From JBPOFM01 sp051252455 (GTDB lineage Bacteria > Bacteroidota > Bacteroidia > Flavobacteriales > Flavobacteriaceae): 64,000 bases of DNA. Below the pieces are notes generated by a model. The model was not told the DNA's origin and did not search any database. It saw nothing but the letters and a program-made list of their open reading frames with translations. The stretch is from NCBI GenBank assembly GCA_051252455.1, contig JBPOFM010000007.1:172269-236268 (forward strand). The letters run 5' to 3'. This document shows, one piece after another, positions 37,137 through 46,252 of the stretch (position 1 is the stretch's first letter; the number at the start of each line of letters is the position of its first letter). Position numbers and translations under genes: made by a program.

Positions 37137-38209
37137 TGGAGTATATATTTTCGAAAGAGAGGAGTTGGCTGGAGAGATGGGATAAATTTAATTTTGACCA
37201 TCCCAAAGGCAGTCATTTGATCTGCACGGATTGGCTGAAATCCTATGGATCTTATGGCTTTGACTTCGAACTCGGATTGCTCGTGGAGAATGACAAAATT
37301 GTGGGAGGTTATGGTGCTATACTCCCAAAAATTGCGATTTTCAAATTTTATATCATTCCACATGGTCCTATTTTTCAAAGTGATAGCGAACAGGATATGG
37401 AAAATCAATTGACTCAAATCAAACGTAGAGCGAAAGAAAAAGGATGTTGTTATCTACAATTGAGCCTACCGATTTCTGATAATCCGCAAATAATGAAACA
37501 TAGCTATGGTAAAAAAGCAGCCTCCGCTTTAACTAAAAATATGAAATCGGGGAAACTTTTCAAACATATTTATTCTTCATATGGTTTAAATTGGGTAGAC
37601 TTTGGCAAAATGGAAAACCATGAGCTTTTTTTAGAAAATCTAACCCCGAAAGTCAGAAGGAATATAAGAATGCCGAATAATAAGGGAGCTGTTGCAACCA
37701 TTGTCAGCAACATGGAAATCATTGAAAAAGGGTATGGTATGATTATTGAAAACGCTAATTTCGGTAATTATTCGGTAAGAACGTTTGATGATATCAGTGC
37801 CACAATCAAAAATCTTATTGATAAGGATAGAGCTTATTTTGTGATCTGTGAAGTGGAGAATGAAATAAAGGCGGCTGCTTTTTTTGTAAAATCCAACGGC
37901 TTTATAACCAACATCACTGGAGGGGTTTTAAGGGAAAAACCAGACATAAAACTTGGATATATGCTGCAATGGGAAATAATCAAGAAATCTTATGAGCTTA
38001 ATTATGATGGTTATAACATCTCCATGGGAGGATCAGCTGGCGTTCAGGATTTCAAGTCCAAGTTTGGTGCGGAGAGCATTATATATGAGGGTCCACATTA
38101 TCATGTCATATTAAGGCCGCTTTATTTTAAAATGTTTACAACTGTTGATAGGTATCTAAAGCCTTATAAAGCTCAAATTTCTAAATTGTTATCGCGATTT
38201 AAAGGATGA
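37133..38209 (+). CDS. FemAB/FemX-like acyltransferase
   Basis: The 358-residue protein has the double-GNAT layout of FemAB-type enzymes. An N-terminal half has LICTDWLKSYGSYGF, GAILPK and IIPHGPIF. A C-terminal half has YFVICEVENEIKAAAFFV, YMLQWEIIKKSYELNYDGYN and the closing QDFKSKFGAE. Such proteins transfer aminoacyl groups from aminoacyl-tRNA to peptidoglycan precursors. Relatives in capsule clusters are proposed to add amino acids or acyl groups to glycans. It is coupled by ATGA overlaps to the genes on both sides. Confidence 0.85.
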   Translation: MMEYIFSKERSWLERWDKFNFDHPKGSHLICTDWLKSYGSYGFDFELGLLVENDKIVGGYGAILPKIAIFKFYIIPHGPIFQSDSEQDMENQLTQIKRRAKEKGCCYLQLSLPISDNPQIMKHSYGKKAASALTKNMKSGKLFKHIYSSYGLNWVDFGKMENHELFLENLTPKVRRNIRMPNNKGAVATIVSNMEIIEKGYGMIIENANFGNYSVRTFDDISATIKNLIDKDRAYFVICEVENEIKAAAFFVKSNGFITNITGGVLREKPDIKLGYMLQWEIIKKSYELNYDGYNISMGGSAGVQDFKSKFGAESIIYEGPHYHVILRPLYFKMFTTVDRYLKPYKAQISKLLSRFKG

Positions 38210-38682
38210 AAGGGGTAAAAAAATTATGCAGGAGATTGAAAATCACTTCAATAGATGTTTTTATTTATAAAATGGAACAATATGTGATCTATGATAAATC
38301 TGGATTTAAATATGAGATTAATAAGAAACGATTAAAAAAAAAATGGCAGTATAGCATAAAAGACGGTGAAATTTTTGTGCATCAGAGTTTCCTCTTCGAT
38401 AGCGTATTTTTGCTTAAAGCTGTCAAGAAAAATGGTCCCGTTATCGGTGACTGTTTTACGGATAATAATTATCGCGGACAGTCCATTTATCCAATAGTAA
38501 TCAATAGAATAGCAAAGGATGAACTTCAGAATGGAACCAATGAGGTTTTTGTAGTGGTCAATCGTAATAACATTAGTTCGATAAAAGGGATTGAAAAAGC
38601 TGGTTTTGTTATATTTGCTTCTATAAAAGCCAAAAGATGGCTTTGGTTTTATTCTGAAAAATATATAGAATATTTTACTTAA
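38206..38682 (+). CDS. GNAT family N-acetyltransferase
   Basis: The 158-residue protein has a GNAT-like core: CFTDNNYRGQSIYPIVINRI as the acetyl-CoA-binding strand-helix (R-G-x-S-I-Y-P), then VNRNNISSIKGIEKAGF, the usual N-x-x-S-x-K...GF ending. It would acetylate an amino group, probably of a sugar or amino-acid substituent. It starts inside the stop of the FemAB gene (ATGA). Confidence 0.75.
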   Translation: MKGVKKLCRRLKITSIDVFIYKMEQYVIYDKSGFKYEINKKRLKKKWQYSIKDGEIFVHQSFLFDSVFLLKAVKKNGPVIGDCFTDNNYRGQSIYPIVINRIAKDELQNGTNEVFVVVNRNNISSIKGIEKAGFVIFASIKAKRWLWFYSEKYIEYFT

Positions 38683-38703
38683 AACAGATTAACATTTTGA
38701 TAT

Positions 38704-39399
38704 ATGAATTCTAAATTAACGACTAAATTAAAGATATTTATCTCAAAATTCTTGACAGATTCTGAACGGTTCCGTTATTTATTCTGGCTTCCAAAGTTAG
38801 AGGTATTTCACAAAAACTATGGCCGACATGGGGTATTTGTAAATAGTAGAAAAGAATTGTACTCATATCTCAACTATAGTATGAAAGGTGATGCCATAAG
38901 CTATTGTGAGTTTGGCGTGTTTAAAGGGGCAAGTATCAAATATTGGTCGATTATCAACAAAAATGAGGCCTCAAGATTTTATGGTTTTGATACTTTCAGT
39001 GGTCTACCACAAGATTGGGATAATTTCACAGGTGGCTTGCAAAAGGGCACCTTTGACACCAAGGGACAAATTCCTAATTTGAAGGATGATAGAATATCGT
39101 TCTACAAAGGTTTGTTTCAAGACACCTTGGCTGATTTTTTGAAAGCATATGAATCCGATAGGATGTTGATTATCAATATTGATGCCGACCTTTATTCATC
39201 CACTTTATTTGTTCTAACCCAATTCCACCCAAAATTGATGAAAGGCTCTATCATTATTTTTGATGAATTCTCTAGTGTTTTACACGAATTTAGAGCTTTT
39301 GAAGATTATTGCAATGCATACAATGTTAAATTTGAAGTGATTGCAAGCAGTAAGACTGCAAAAAGTTACTACGCTCATGTTGCAATAAGAATTATTTGA
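38704..39399 (+). CDS. TylF/MycF-like sugar O-methyltransferase
   Basis: The 231-residue protein has EFGVFKGASIKYWS as the SAM motif, FYGFDTFSGLPQDW, and INIDADLYSSTLFVL followed by IIIFDEFS. The acidic residues are those that hold the metal in macrocin-type O-methyltransferases. TylF and MycF methylate deoxysugar hydroxyls, so a sugar of the polymer is the likely target. It lies 21 nt after the GNAT gene. Confidence 0.88.
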   Translation: MNSKLTTKLKIFISKFLTDSERFRYLFWLPKLEVFHKNYGRHGVFVNSRKELYSYLNYSMKGDAISYCEFGVFKGASIKYWSIINKNEASRFYGFDTFSGLPQDWDNFTGGLQKGTFDTKGQIPNLKDDRISFYKGLFQDTLADFLKAYESDRMLIINIDADLYSSTLFVLTQFHPKLMKGSIIIFDEFSSVLHEFRAFEDYCNAYNVKFEVIASSKTAKSYYAHVAIRII

Positions 39400-39483
39400 T
39401 ATTAATTTTGTATAGTCCTGATATAATTGAGATAACTTAAAAAATTTACATATTTTTAACACTCTCTAGTTTAAAAAGAATTA

Positions 39484-40287
39484 ATGGTTTTAGAAAAAAT
39501 ACTTTGGACATTTAAACGTCATCCGTTTTTATATCGTTCGCGGTTCAAGTTATTGTCTCGGAACTCAACAATTAAGGAGATAGAGTTGTGCTCATATAAT
39601 CAATTGAACCCGAAGAATGAAATTCCTGCATATTTTTTTGAAATCAATAGTTTGATTTTTGATCATGGAATTCCTGATTCAGACCTTGAAAAAGTAAAAA
39701 TGATAAGTAAATATCTTTTAGAAAATATCAAGGGAGGACCTGGTTTAAGTGTTCCTTCAGAAGAGGCTTTAAAGATAATGATTGCTGGTCATGGTGGAGT
39801 TTGTAGTGATATGGCGCAAATTTTTAATAATTTTTGTGTCATAAATAATATACGAGTGAGAGAATGGGGATCAACGAGGGCACCATTTGAAAAGGAATAT
39901 GGAGGTCATTCTTATAATGAAGTTTATATAGATGACTATAAGAAGTGGGTGCTTGTTGATGTTTCCTATTGTATTCTCTTTTGGTATAAATCAACACCTT
40001 TATCGGTTATTGAACTTTATCAACACTTTCGTGATGGTGAAAACGTGACTTATACATCTTTTGTCGATGATATAAAAAAAGATGAGGCTAGTGTGCAAAG
40101 AAATTATCTACATCTTAATACGATTCCGTTTCTTATTTGTAATTATCGTAATAAAGTGTACGACACCTTTTTAAAGAAATTAAGACCGCATGTGCCCGTA
40201 TTTTTTGTGCATTTTTTAATTTATACATTGGGGAAAAGCTATCACTATAAATTCCCTTTGGACGATTTTAAAAAAATACTAATCTAA
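39484..40287 (+). CDS. Transglutaminase-like domain protein
   Basis: The 267-residue protein carries the papain-like catalytic order Cys-His-Asp: GGVCSDMAQIFNNFC (Cys near residue 112), GGHSYNEVYIDD (His near 141), and WVLVDVSYC (Asp near 156). There is no signal peptide, so it seems cytoplasmic. These proteins occur in polysaccharide loci, where they might cleave or form amide bonds; the role here is unproven. Its position after FemAB and GNAT genes fits an amide-linked decoration. Confidence 0.75.
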   Translation: MVLEKILWTFKRHPFLYRSRFKLLSRNSTIKEIELCSYNQLNPKNEIPAYFFEINSLIFDHGIPDSDLEKVKMISKYLLENIKGGPGLSVPSEEALKIMIAGHGGVCSDMAQIFNNFCVINNIRVREWGSTRAPFEKEYGGHSYNEVYIDDYKKWVLVDVSYCILFWYKSTPLSVIELYQHFRDGENVTYTSFVDDIKKDEASVQRNYLHLNTIPFLICNYRNKVYDTFLKKLRPHVPVFFVHFLIYTLGKSYHYKFPLDDFKKILI

Positions 40288-40374
40288 AATTTTTTTGAGG
40301 TATTGGAAACTGGGAATTGCCATTGTTGTACCTTGCTTGAGATATAAGAACCCAAAAACATTTTTAATTTTACT

Positions 40375-41739
40375 TTGAAAACCAATAACACCTACATTAT
40401 TGCTGTTGGATTCCATGTGGCTTTAGGGATTTTAATCTATGTAAATGAGGGCATTTCGAAATTCTATTTCTTTGCGGCTCTTTTCTATTTTTTGTATAGT
40501 GTAATTATTGCTGCAGAGGATAAGAAAACCTTTGAGGTGCTAAAGGCTTGTGCATACTTTGTCGGAGCCGAGGTTTTTTTTAGGACTACTGGCGGTGCAA
40601 TCTCTTATGAATCAGGAAAATATCTTGTCATATTATTTATAATCATGGGTTTGTTTTATAAAGGATTATCTGGTAAGGGATATCCTTATTTTATTTATTT
40701 AATGTTTTTGATTCCCTCTATTTTTGTAGCCTCCACGACCTTGAGTTTTGATGCCAATTTTAGAACAAATATAGCTTTTGTTTTAAGCGGTCCAGTTTGT
40801 TTAGGTTTATCAGCATTGTTCTGTTACGACAAGAAAATAACATTTCACGAAATGTCACAGATTTTAATGTTTATGTTATTTCCTATTCTTGCACATGTCG
40901 CCTATATTTATTTTTACAGCCCTGATTTAAAGGACATCATTACAGGTACTGGATCTAACCGATCAGCGGCGGGAGGATTTGGTGCCAATCAAGTGGCAAC
41001 TGCTTTGGGTTTGGGAATGTTCATATTAGCGGTGAGAATATTTATAAACTCACCTTCGTTGGTGATCAAATTTTTAAATTTGGGGCTTCTGGTTATAGTT
41101 TCTTATAGAGCTGTGGTTACTTTTAGTAGAGGTGGTATTATTGCGGCTGTGTTATGTATTGCTATTTTTTTGCTGATGTATTTTATTCAGGCTAAATCCA
41201 AGGTAAGATTGCAGGTTGCGGGAGGTTTCGTGTTATTTTTAGGAGCGCTTTCTTTAGCTTGGATGATTAGTACCTTTCAAACCAGCGGATTTATTGAGAA
41301 GCGTTACTCCAATCAAAACGCTTCTGGAGTTGAGAAGGATGATATAACAACTGGACGTGGTGATTTGTTCATGAATGAAATCGAAGGCTTTATTGAACAT
41401 CCCTTTTTAGGAATAGGTTCCAGCCGTGCCAAAGACGAAAGGATACAAGAGATTGGACAGAGCATAACTTCGCACAATGAAATTAGTAGAACACTTGCCG
41501 AACACGGTATTTTTGGAGTTATCATTTTGGTAATCTTAATCTTTAAGCCCTTTGATATGCGGGCAAATAATAAGAATAACTATTACTTTTTTGCCTTTTT
41601 AGCCTTTTGGTTTGCCACAATCAATCATTCCTCTATGCGAATTGCTGCTCCGGCATTCATCTATGGCCTCGCCTTATTAAATGTAACTCATGAAAAAAGT
41701 CCTATACATCGGAAACAACTTAAACCGACTGAACGCTAA
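40375..41739 (+). CDS. Wzy-type O-antigen polymerase/ligase
   Basis: The 454-residue protein is almost entirely membrane-spanning (about 11-12 helices). It has a large external loop near residue 310-370 with TGRGDLFMNEIEGFIEHPFL and SITSHNEISRTLAEHGIFG, the Wzy_C/O-antigen-ligase signature. It would polymerise lipid-linked repeats in the periplasm, or ligate chains. The start is TTG at 40375. It is the only polymerase candidate in the window and overlaps the next gene by 50 nt. Confidence 0.88.
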   Translation: MKTNNTYIIAVGFHVALGILIYVNEGISKFYFFAALFYFLYSVIIAAEDKKTFEVLKACAYFVGAEVFFRTTGGAISYESGKYLVILFIIMGLFYKGLSGKGYPYFIYLMFLIPSIFVASTTLSFDANFRTNIAFVLSGPVCLGLSALFCYDKKITFHEMSQILMFMLFPILAHVAYIYFYSPDLKDIITGTGSNRSAAGGFGANQVATALGLGMFILAVRIFINSPSLVIKFLNLGLLVIVSYRAVVTFSRGGIIAAVLCIAIFLLMYFIQAKSKVRLQVAGGFVLFLGALSLAWMISTFQTSGFIEKRYSNQNASGVEKDDITTGRGDLFMNEIEGFIEHPFLGIGSSRAKDERIQEIGQSITSHNEISRTLAEHGIFGVIILVILIFKPFDMRANNKNNYYFFAFLAFWFATINHSSMRIAAPAFIYGLALLNVTHEKSPIHRKQLKPTER

Positions 41740-42709
41740 CATTTCCATGATGGTTGTTTTAGGCCCGTTATTGGAGGGTGAAGGGTATCAGCTAACCTAT
41801 GCGTCTTCAAAAAACAGCAAGGTCGTTCGCTTGTTGGATATGATGACACAGGTTTTTCAAAATGCCTCTAGAGTAGATGTCGTCTTGATTGACACCTACA
41901 GCACCCAAAATTTTTATTATGCTTTCGTGGTTAGTCAATTGTGTCGTGTTTTGAGGCTGCCTTATGTGCCAATACTGCATGGTGGCAAGCTACCGCATCG
42001 ACTTATCAAGTGTCCTAGAATGAGTGCTCTCATTTTTAAGCATTCCCTCTACAATGTTTCACCCTCCAATTATTTGAAGGAGCAATTTGAAAAAATGGGA
42101 TATACAAATTTAAGATACATTCCCAATACCATAGAACTTAAAAGGTATTCGTTTAAAAGGGAACGTGACAGCGCATCTATAAGATTATTATGGGTGAGAT
42201 CGTTCTCAAAAATTTATAACCCCTTTTTAGCAGTGAATGTGTTAAAGTCACTCAGAGATTCGGGTTATGATGCGAGTCTTTGTATGGTAGGTCCAGACGC
42301 TGATGGCACTTTACAAAAAGTTAAGGACTTAACGCTAGAATTGGAGACGGACGTGAGATTCACTGGAAAGTTGACGAAATTGGAGTGGATTGAACTTTCA
42401 AAAGATTACAATGTTTTCATTAATACCACAAATATTGACAACACACCTGTCAGCGTCATCGAAGCAATGGCATTAGGCCTTCCAGTGGTATCTACAAATG
42501 TTGGCGGAATGCCCTATTTGATTGAGAACAATGTAAACGGAATTTTGGTGGAAAAAAATAATGTTGATGAAATGACGCAAGCCATAATGATGTTGTTGAA
42601 CAATACACAGAAAAGAACACAAATCATTCAGAACGCTAGAGAATTGTCGGAATCTTTTGATTGGCAAAGAGTGCGTTTAAAGTGGCTGGCACTATTGAAT
42701 ACGAATTAA
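41690..42709 (+). CDS. Family 4 glycosyltransferase
   Basis: This 339-residue GT-B enzyme has VLYIGNNLNRLNANISMM near the start, YVPILHGGKLPHRL, the linker IPNTIELKRY, and the donor-site signature NTPVSVIEAMALGLPVVS followed by GGMPYLIENNVNGILV. It begins inside the polymerase gene (50-nt overlap), with no other ATG near. It is the last glycosyltransferase of the locus. Confidence 0.9.
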   Translation: MKKVLYIGNNLNRLNANISMMVVLGPLLEGEGYQLTYASSKNSKVVRLLDMMTQVFQNASRVDVVLIDTYSTQNFYYAFVVSQLCRVLRLPYVPILHGGKLPHRLIKCPRMSALIFKHSLYNVSPSNYLKEQFEKMGYTNLRYIPNTIELKRYSFKRERDSASIRLLWVRSFSKIYNPFLAVNVLKSLRDSGYDASLCMVGPDADGTLQKVKDLTLELETDVRFTGKLTKLEWIELSKDYNVFINTTNIDNTPVSVIEAMALGLPVVSTNVGGMPYLIENNVNGILVEKNNVDEMTQAIMMLLNNTQKRTQIIQNARELSESFDWQRVRLKWLALLNTN

Positions 42710-42913
42710 ATATTGAAATTGAAAGTCCTTTCATGCAATGCTCAAAATTCTGTGTTCAATATCGAAAATGATGGCTTTGCTATTATAAAATACAAGAGTC
42801 GTTTTTAAGTCAGTTTTATGCATAGAATAAAGCAAATAACACAATAAATAGATGTATTTTTATCATCTAGATAGATACAAGTCTTGATTCTTTATTCCAA
42901 AAGCGAAGCGATC

Positions 42914-43117
42914 TTATTTCTTTTTTTTCTTATTAATCATGAGAAAAACTTCCTCATAAGGCAATCCCTGGTAGTCACAAAATTCCTTGATGGTAATAAC
43001 CTGATACTTCTTCTTTCCATAGGCGTCCTTAATAGTTCGTAAAATTGTTTGGGCTGTCGTTTGGGATTTGCCCAATAGTTCAGCAACTTCGCTGGAATTG
43101 ATACATAATCGCTCCAT
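42914..43117 (-). CDS. Small helix-turn-helix protein
   Basis: The 67-residue protein reads INSSEVAELLGKSQTTAQTI, a typical DNA-binding helix-turn-helix, then a basic stretch and a Lys-rich tail (six of the last seven residues are Lys). I recognise it as a small conserved Bacteroidota type without assigned function. It could be a regulator of the polysaccharide locus or belong with the conserved protein divergent from it at 43870. Confidence 0.65.
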   Translation of the reverse strand: MERLCINSSEVAELLGKSQTTAQTILRTIKDAYGKKKYQVITIKEFCDYQGLPYEEVFLMINKKKKK

Positions 43118-43869
43118 GGGGTCAATGATTTAGGGTTCATATGTCTAAAATAGTGCCGTAAGTAGTCGTGGTCAATGAGGATTTCAAGCGGTTCATTTGA
43201 AGTAATTAACGTGTAAATAGCATAGTGTAGTATATTCCTTCAAAAATTTCCAAAAAACTAACAATTACCACAGTAATTTCGAACTTAAAGATGATATGAT
43301 CACTTAAGAGCGAATGCAAGATAGTTCCAATACCATAGTACAAGTCTCCAAGCACTAGAAGAAAATCATATAGGAGTTATACCATATTTTGAAAACAGTT
43401 CAACTGAATCATGATAGATGATTGATCCCACCATACGTCCTAGATACGCCCTACATATGTCGAAAAAAAGTTCAGGTCAAAAAATGCCAAAAAACATAGA
43501 AAAGATGCTAAAGGCATTAAAATTTGTCATAAAATCAAAAAGAGATAAAACAAGTTTGAAAGTCATTTGATAGCTAAAATCATCAAGATCTGATTAGAAA
43601 GGTTTAAAAAAACAAATAGAACTATTCAAAGCGAAATACACCAAAACGAAAATCCCAAGAAACCAACTAGTATACATTTGTCATAACAGTTGTAAAGACC
43701 ATCTGTGGAGATTGAAATTTTTAAGTAGGAGCTCATACTTAAGCGCGCGTTTCAAAATGGGTGGTCTAACAACTAAAAAAGGAAGTGTAACCCGTATGCA
43801 AAAAAATCGCCATAGCAAAACCTTAAAAAAAAAGGGACTATGAAGAGCATACATAATACATTAGAAATC
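43118..43869. other. Intergenic region between the HTH gene and the conserved unknown gene
   Basis: About 750 AT-rich bp with no confident gene. A Lys-rich 38-codon frame starts with ATG at 43457 and ends at 43573, but it has no recognisable family or clear ribosome-binding context. No terminator or consensus promoter with both boxes stands out. The region may hold regulatory sites of the two divergent genes. Confidence 0.35.
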
Positions 43870-44742
43870 ATGGCAAAGTATAGTAGCCTATTTAAAGTAG
43901 AAGGGACACTCGGAGAAGTGACCTTTTTCAAATCCGAAGATGGATATCAGATGCTCACCAAAGGTGGTGTGAGCAAAAGCCGAATTGCTAAAGATCCGGC
44001 ATTTGCAAGAACTCGTGAAAATAATCAAGAGTTCGCCAACGCTGCCACAGGTGGTAAAATGTTAAGACAAGCCATCATAGATTTGCTGGCGGATGCCAAA
44101 GACAGCAAATTGGCATCGCGTTTAACCAAACAGATGTCCATTGTGAAGAATGCGGACTTGGTGTCACCAAGGGGAATGAGAAACGTTGCTGAAGGCATTC
44201 TGACAGCTGATGGAAAAAATGCCCTTAAGGGATTTGATTTTAACAGACATGCCATTCTCTCGGCAGTACTGTTGAATGATTATGTTTTGAATCCTGTAAC
44301 TGGAGAAATCACTATGGTGGGACTGATTCCTGCCGATAGGTTGCATTTTCCAGAAGGCGCCACACATGTGGAATTCACATCTGGATACTTGAACCTGGAG
44401 CTCGCAACGGACATCAAGGATTTACAATTGAGCAACGTTGTCAACCTTCCGATTAATGGAACGGCCACAACGGTAACCTTGACACCTCTAGGAATTCCAG
44501 TAGGAGCAGGCCAACAATTTTATTTCTTAAAAGTAGCATTCTTTCAAGAAATCAACGCGGTACAATACCCATTGAAGAATGGGGGCATTCAACGCGCTAA
44601 AATTGTTGGAAGTTCTCGATTAAACGAGATGTCTAAAAAGAAAAGCGGACTTCCAAGTCCGCTTTTTAAGTTTATAATGCTAATGTTGATCCACTATATA
44701 AATTATGTTTTATGCTGCCATAAAATTTTTTCAAAACTTTAA
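43870..44742 (+). CDS. Conserved flavobacterial protein of unknown function, C-terminus probably extended by mutation
   Basis: The frame opens at 43840 but the ATG at 43870 gives the N-terminus I know from a widespread Bacteroidota family (AKYSSLFKVEGTLGEVTFFK, GGVSKSRIAKDPAFARTREN). Members are about 250-280 residues long, with a later beta-rich part and no assigned function. After about residue 257 the frame runs through a terminator-like hairpin (44641-44666) and adds a hydrophobic tail ending near 44742. A one-base shift would give a stop in GATTAA near 44624. The last 35-40 codons are therefore probably not native. Confidence 0.7.
   Translation: MAKYSSLFKVEGTLGEVTFFKSEDGYQMLTKGGVSKSRIAKDPAFARTRENNQEFANAATGGKMLRQAIIDLLADAKDSKLASRLTKQMSIVKNADLVSPRGMRNVAEGILTADGKNALKGFDFNRHAILSAVLLNDYVLNPVTGEITMVGLIPADRLHFPEGATHVEFTSGYLNLELATDIKDLQLSNVVNLPINGTATTVTLTPLGIPVGAGQQFYFLKVAFFQEINAVQYPLKNGGIQRAKIVGSSRLNEMSKKKSGLPSPLFKFIMLMLIHYINYVLCCHKIFSKL
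44641..44671 (+). terminator. Intrinsic terminator
   Basis: AAAAGCGGACTT (44641-44652) and AAGTCCGCTTTT (44655-44666) form a perfect hairpin with A-run before and T-run after. This is the classical form. It lies within the 3' end of the open frame of the conserved unknown gene, which suggests the true end of that gene is slightly upstream. Confidence 0.8.
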
Positions 44743-44857
44743 TTTCATAATAGTATCATTTATCTAATCCTTATGATCTGCCAAACTTATAACTTTTAGG
44801 ATTTTTTATGTATAGAATTTTTATCTTGTTATATTTACATCACATTCAAATAATTAA

Positions 44858-46252
44858 ATGGGAAAAAAGAAAGACATTCATTTCGAAGTTTCAGAGCGGA
44901 AGATTTTATTACGCGTATTCGACCTTATTTTTGTGTTTCTTGGTTTATATATTTTGGAACTTTTCTTTCCTTATACTTACTTGTTAATCAGGCTAGAGAA
45001 TGCAATGTTCTTGGCGGTTTTAGCAGTATATTTAATGGTCTTCGGTACCATCTTCGAAATTTATGATTTGCAAAAATCCAGCAAGATGGACACGACATTT
45101 AGGAATATTGTTTTTACGGTGTCCACAACCATTCTGTTTTATTTCTTAACACCTTATTTCACTCCGTTTTTACCTGAAAGACGTTTGCAGATCCTCTATT
45201 TTTATTTGGCACTCATCATAATGATTTTCGTTTGGAGAATTGCATATATGACGTTCATTTCTTCTCCGCGATTTTATAAAAAAGTTCTGTTAGTTGGTGA
45301 AATAAGTTACGTTGAAAATATTGCAAAAGCGCTGAATCATTCCGACCCTAATTATAAAATTGTTGGTTTTATTAATTGTGAAGCTCCTTCTAATGAACCC
45401 ATAAAATTTAAAGGTTTAAAAGAGTTTGAACCCAGCCAGTTGGTAAATGTCATTACAGACCATAAAATTTCGGAAGTATTGGTCGCTAGCTACAATTCCG
45501 AAACGATAACAGCAGAAATATACCATGATCTTATAACTTTATTAGAGAAGGGCTTTACAATTCGTGAATTTACGCAAGTATATGAAGAGCTTACCTATCG
45601 TGTTCCAATTCAATACGTTGGTAAGGATTTTTACAAATATTTTCCTTTCAGTCGTAGTAATCAAAACACCTTATATCTATTTTTTTTAAGAGTTTTTGAT
45701 ATCACATTCTCTATCCTAGGCCTTATAATTGGCATTATAATTTTACCTTTCGTTTTATTAGGCAATGCTATAGGAAATAAAGGACCCTTATTTTATACTC
45801 AAGAGCGTGTTGGAAAAAATGGAATTCCATTTAATATAATCAAACTACGCAGCATGATCATAAATGCTGAAAAAGATGGTGCCAAATGGGCACAAAAAGA
45901 TGATGTCAGGGTTACCAAGTTCGGAAAGATATTAAGACGCACGAGACTCGATGAGTTTCCACAGTTTATGAATGTATTGAAAGGTGATATGAGCATCATT
46001 GGTCCAAGACCTGAACGACCTTTTTTTGTTACAGAGCTGTCGCAAATCATTCCATTTTATGAAACACGTCATATAGTAAAACCCGGTCTTACAGGTTGGG
46101 CACAAGTCAAGACAAGATATGGAGCTTCAGTGGATGATAGTTTGACGAAACTTCAATACGATTTGTTTTATATCAAGCACAGAAGTCTTTTTCTGGATCT
46201 CAACATTGTCGTAAAAACGTTGAGTACGATTCTCTATTACAGAGGTCAATAG
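44858..46252 (+). CDS. Polyprenyl glycosylphosphotransferase (WcaJ/CpsE-like)
   Basis: The 464-residue membrane protein has four N-terminal TM helices, a CoA-binding-like Rossmann middle domain (KKVLLVGEISYVENIAKAL), a fifth helix, and the C-terminal catalytic domain. The latter has YTQERVGKNG, IKLRSMI, RRTRLDEFPQFMNVLKGDMS and IIGPRPERP. It starts glycan synthesis by moving a hexose-1-phosphate to undecaprenyl phosphate. It is the second such enzyme in the window and stands apart from the operon. A TATATTTA box at 44830 could be its -7 element. It overlaps the convergent gene by 7 nt. Confidence 0.92.
   Translation: MGKKKDIHFEVSERKILLRVFDLIFVFLGLYILELFFPYTYLLIRLENAMFLAVLAVYLMVFGTIFEIYDLQKSSKMDTTFRNIVFTVSTTILFYFLTPYFTPFLPERRLQILYFYLALIIMIFVWRIAYMTFISSPRFYKKVLLVGEISYVENIAKALNHSDPNYKIVGFINCEAPSNEPIKFKGLKEFEPSQLVNVITDHKISEVLVASYNSETITAEIYHDLITLLEKGFTIREFTQVYEELTYRVPIQYVGKDFYKYFPFSRSNQNTLYLFFLRVFDITFSILGLIIGIIILPFVLLGNAIGNKGPLFYTQERVGKNGIPFNIIKLRSMIINAEKDGAKWAQKDDVRVTKFGKILRRTRLDEFPQFMNVLKGDMSIIGPRPERPFFVTELSQIIPFYETRHIVKPGLTGWAQVKTRYGASVDDSLTKLQYDLFYIKHRSLFLDLNIVVKTLSTILYYRGQ

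Noticed and set aside
43457..43573. Lys-rich 38-codon frame
   Set aside because: No family, no clear translation signal and AT-rich surroundings; probably chance.
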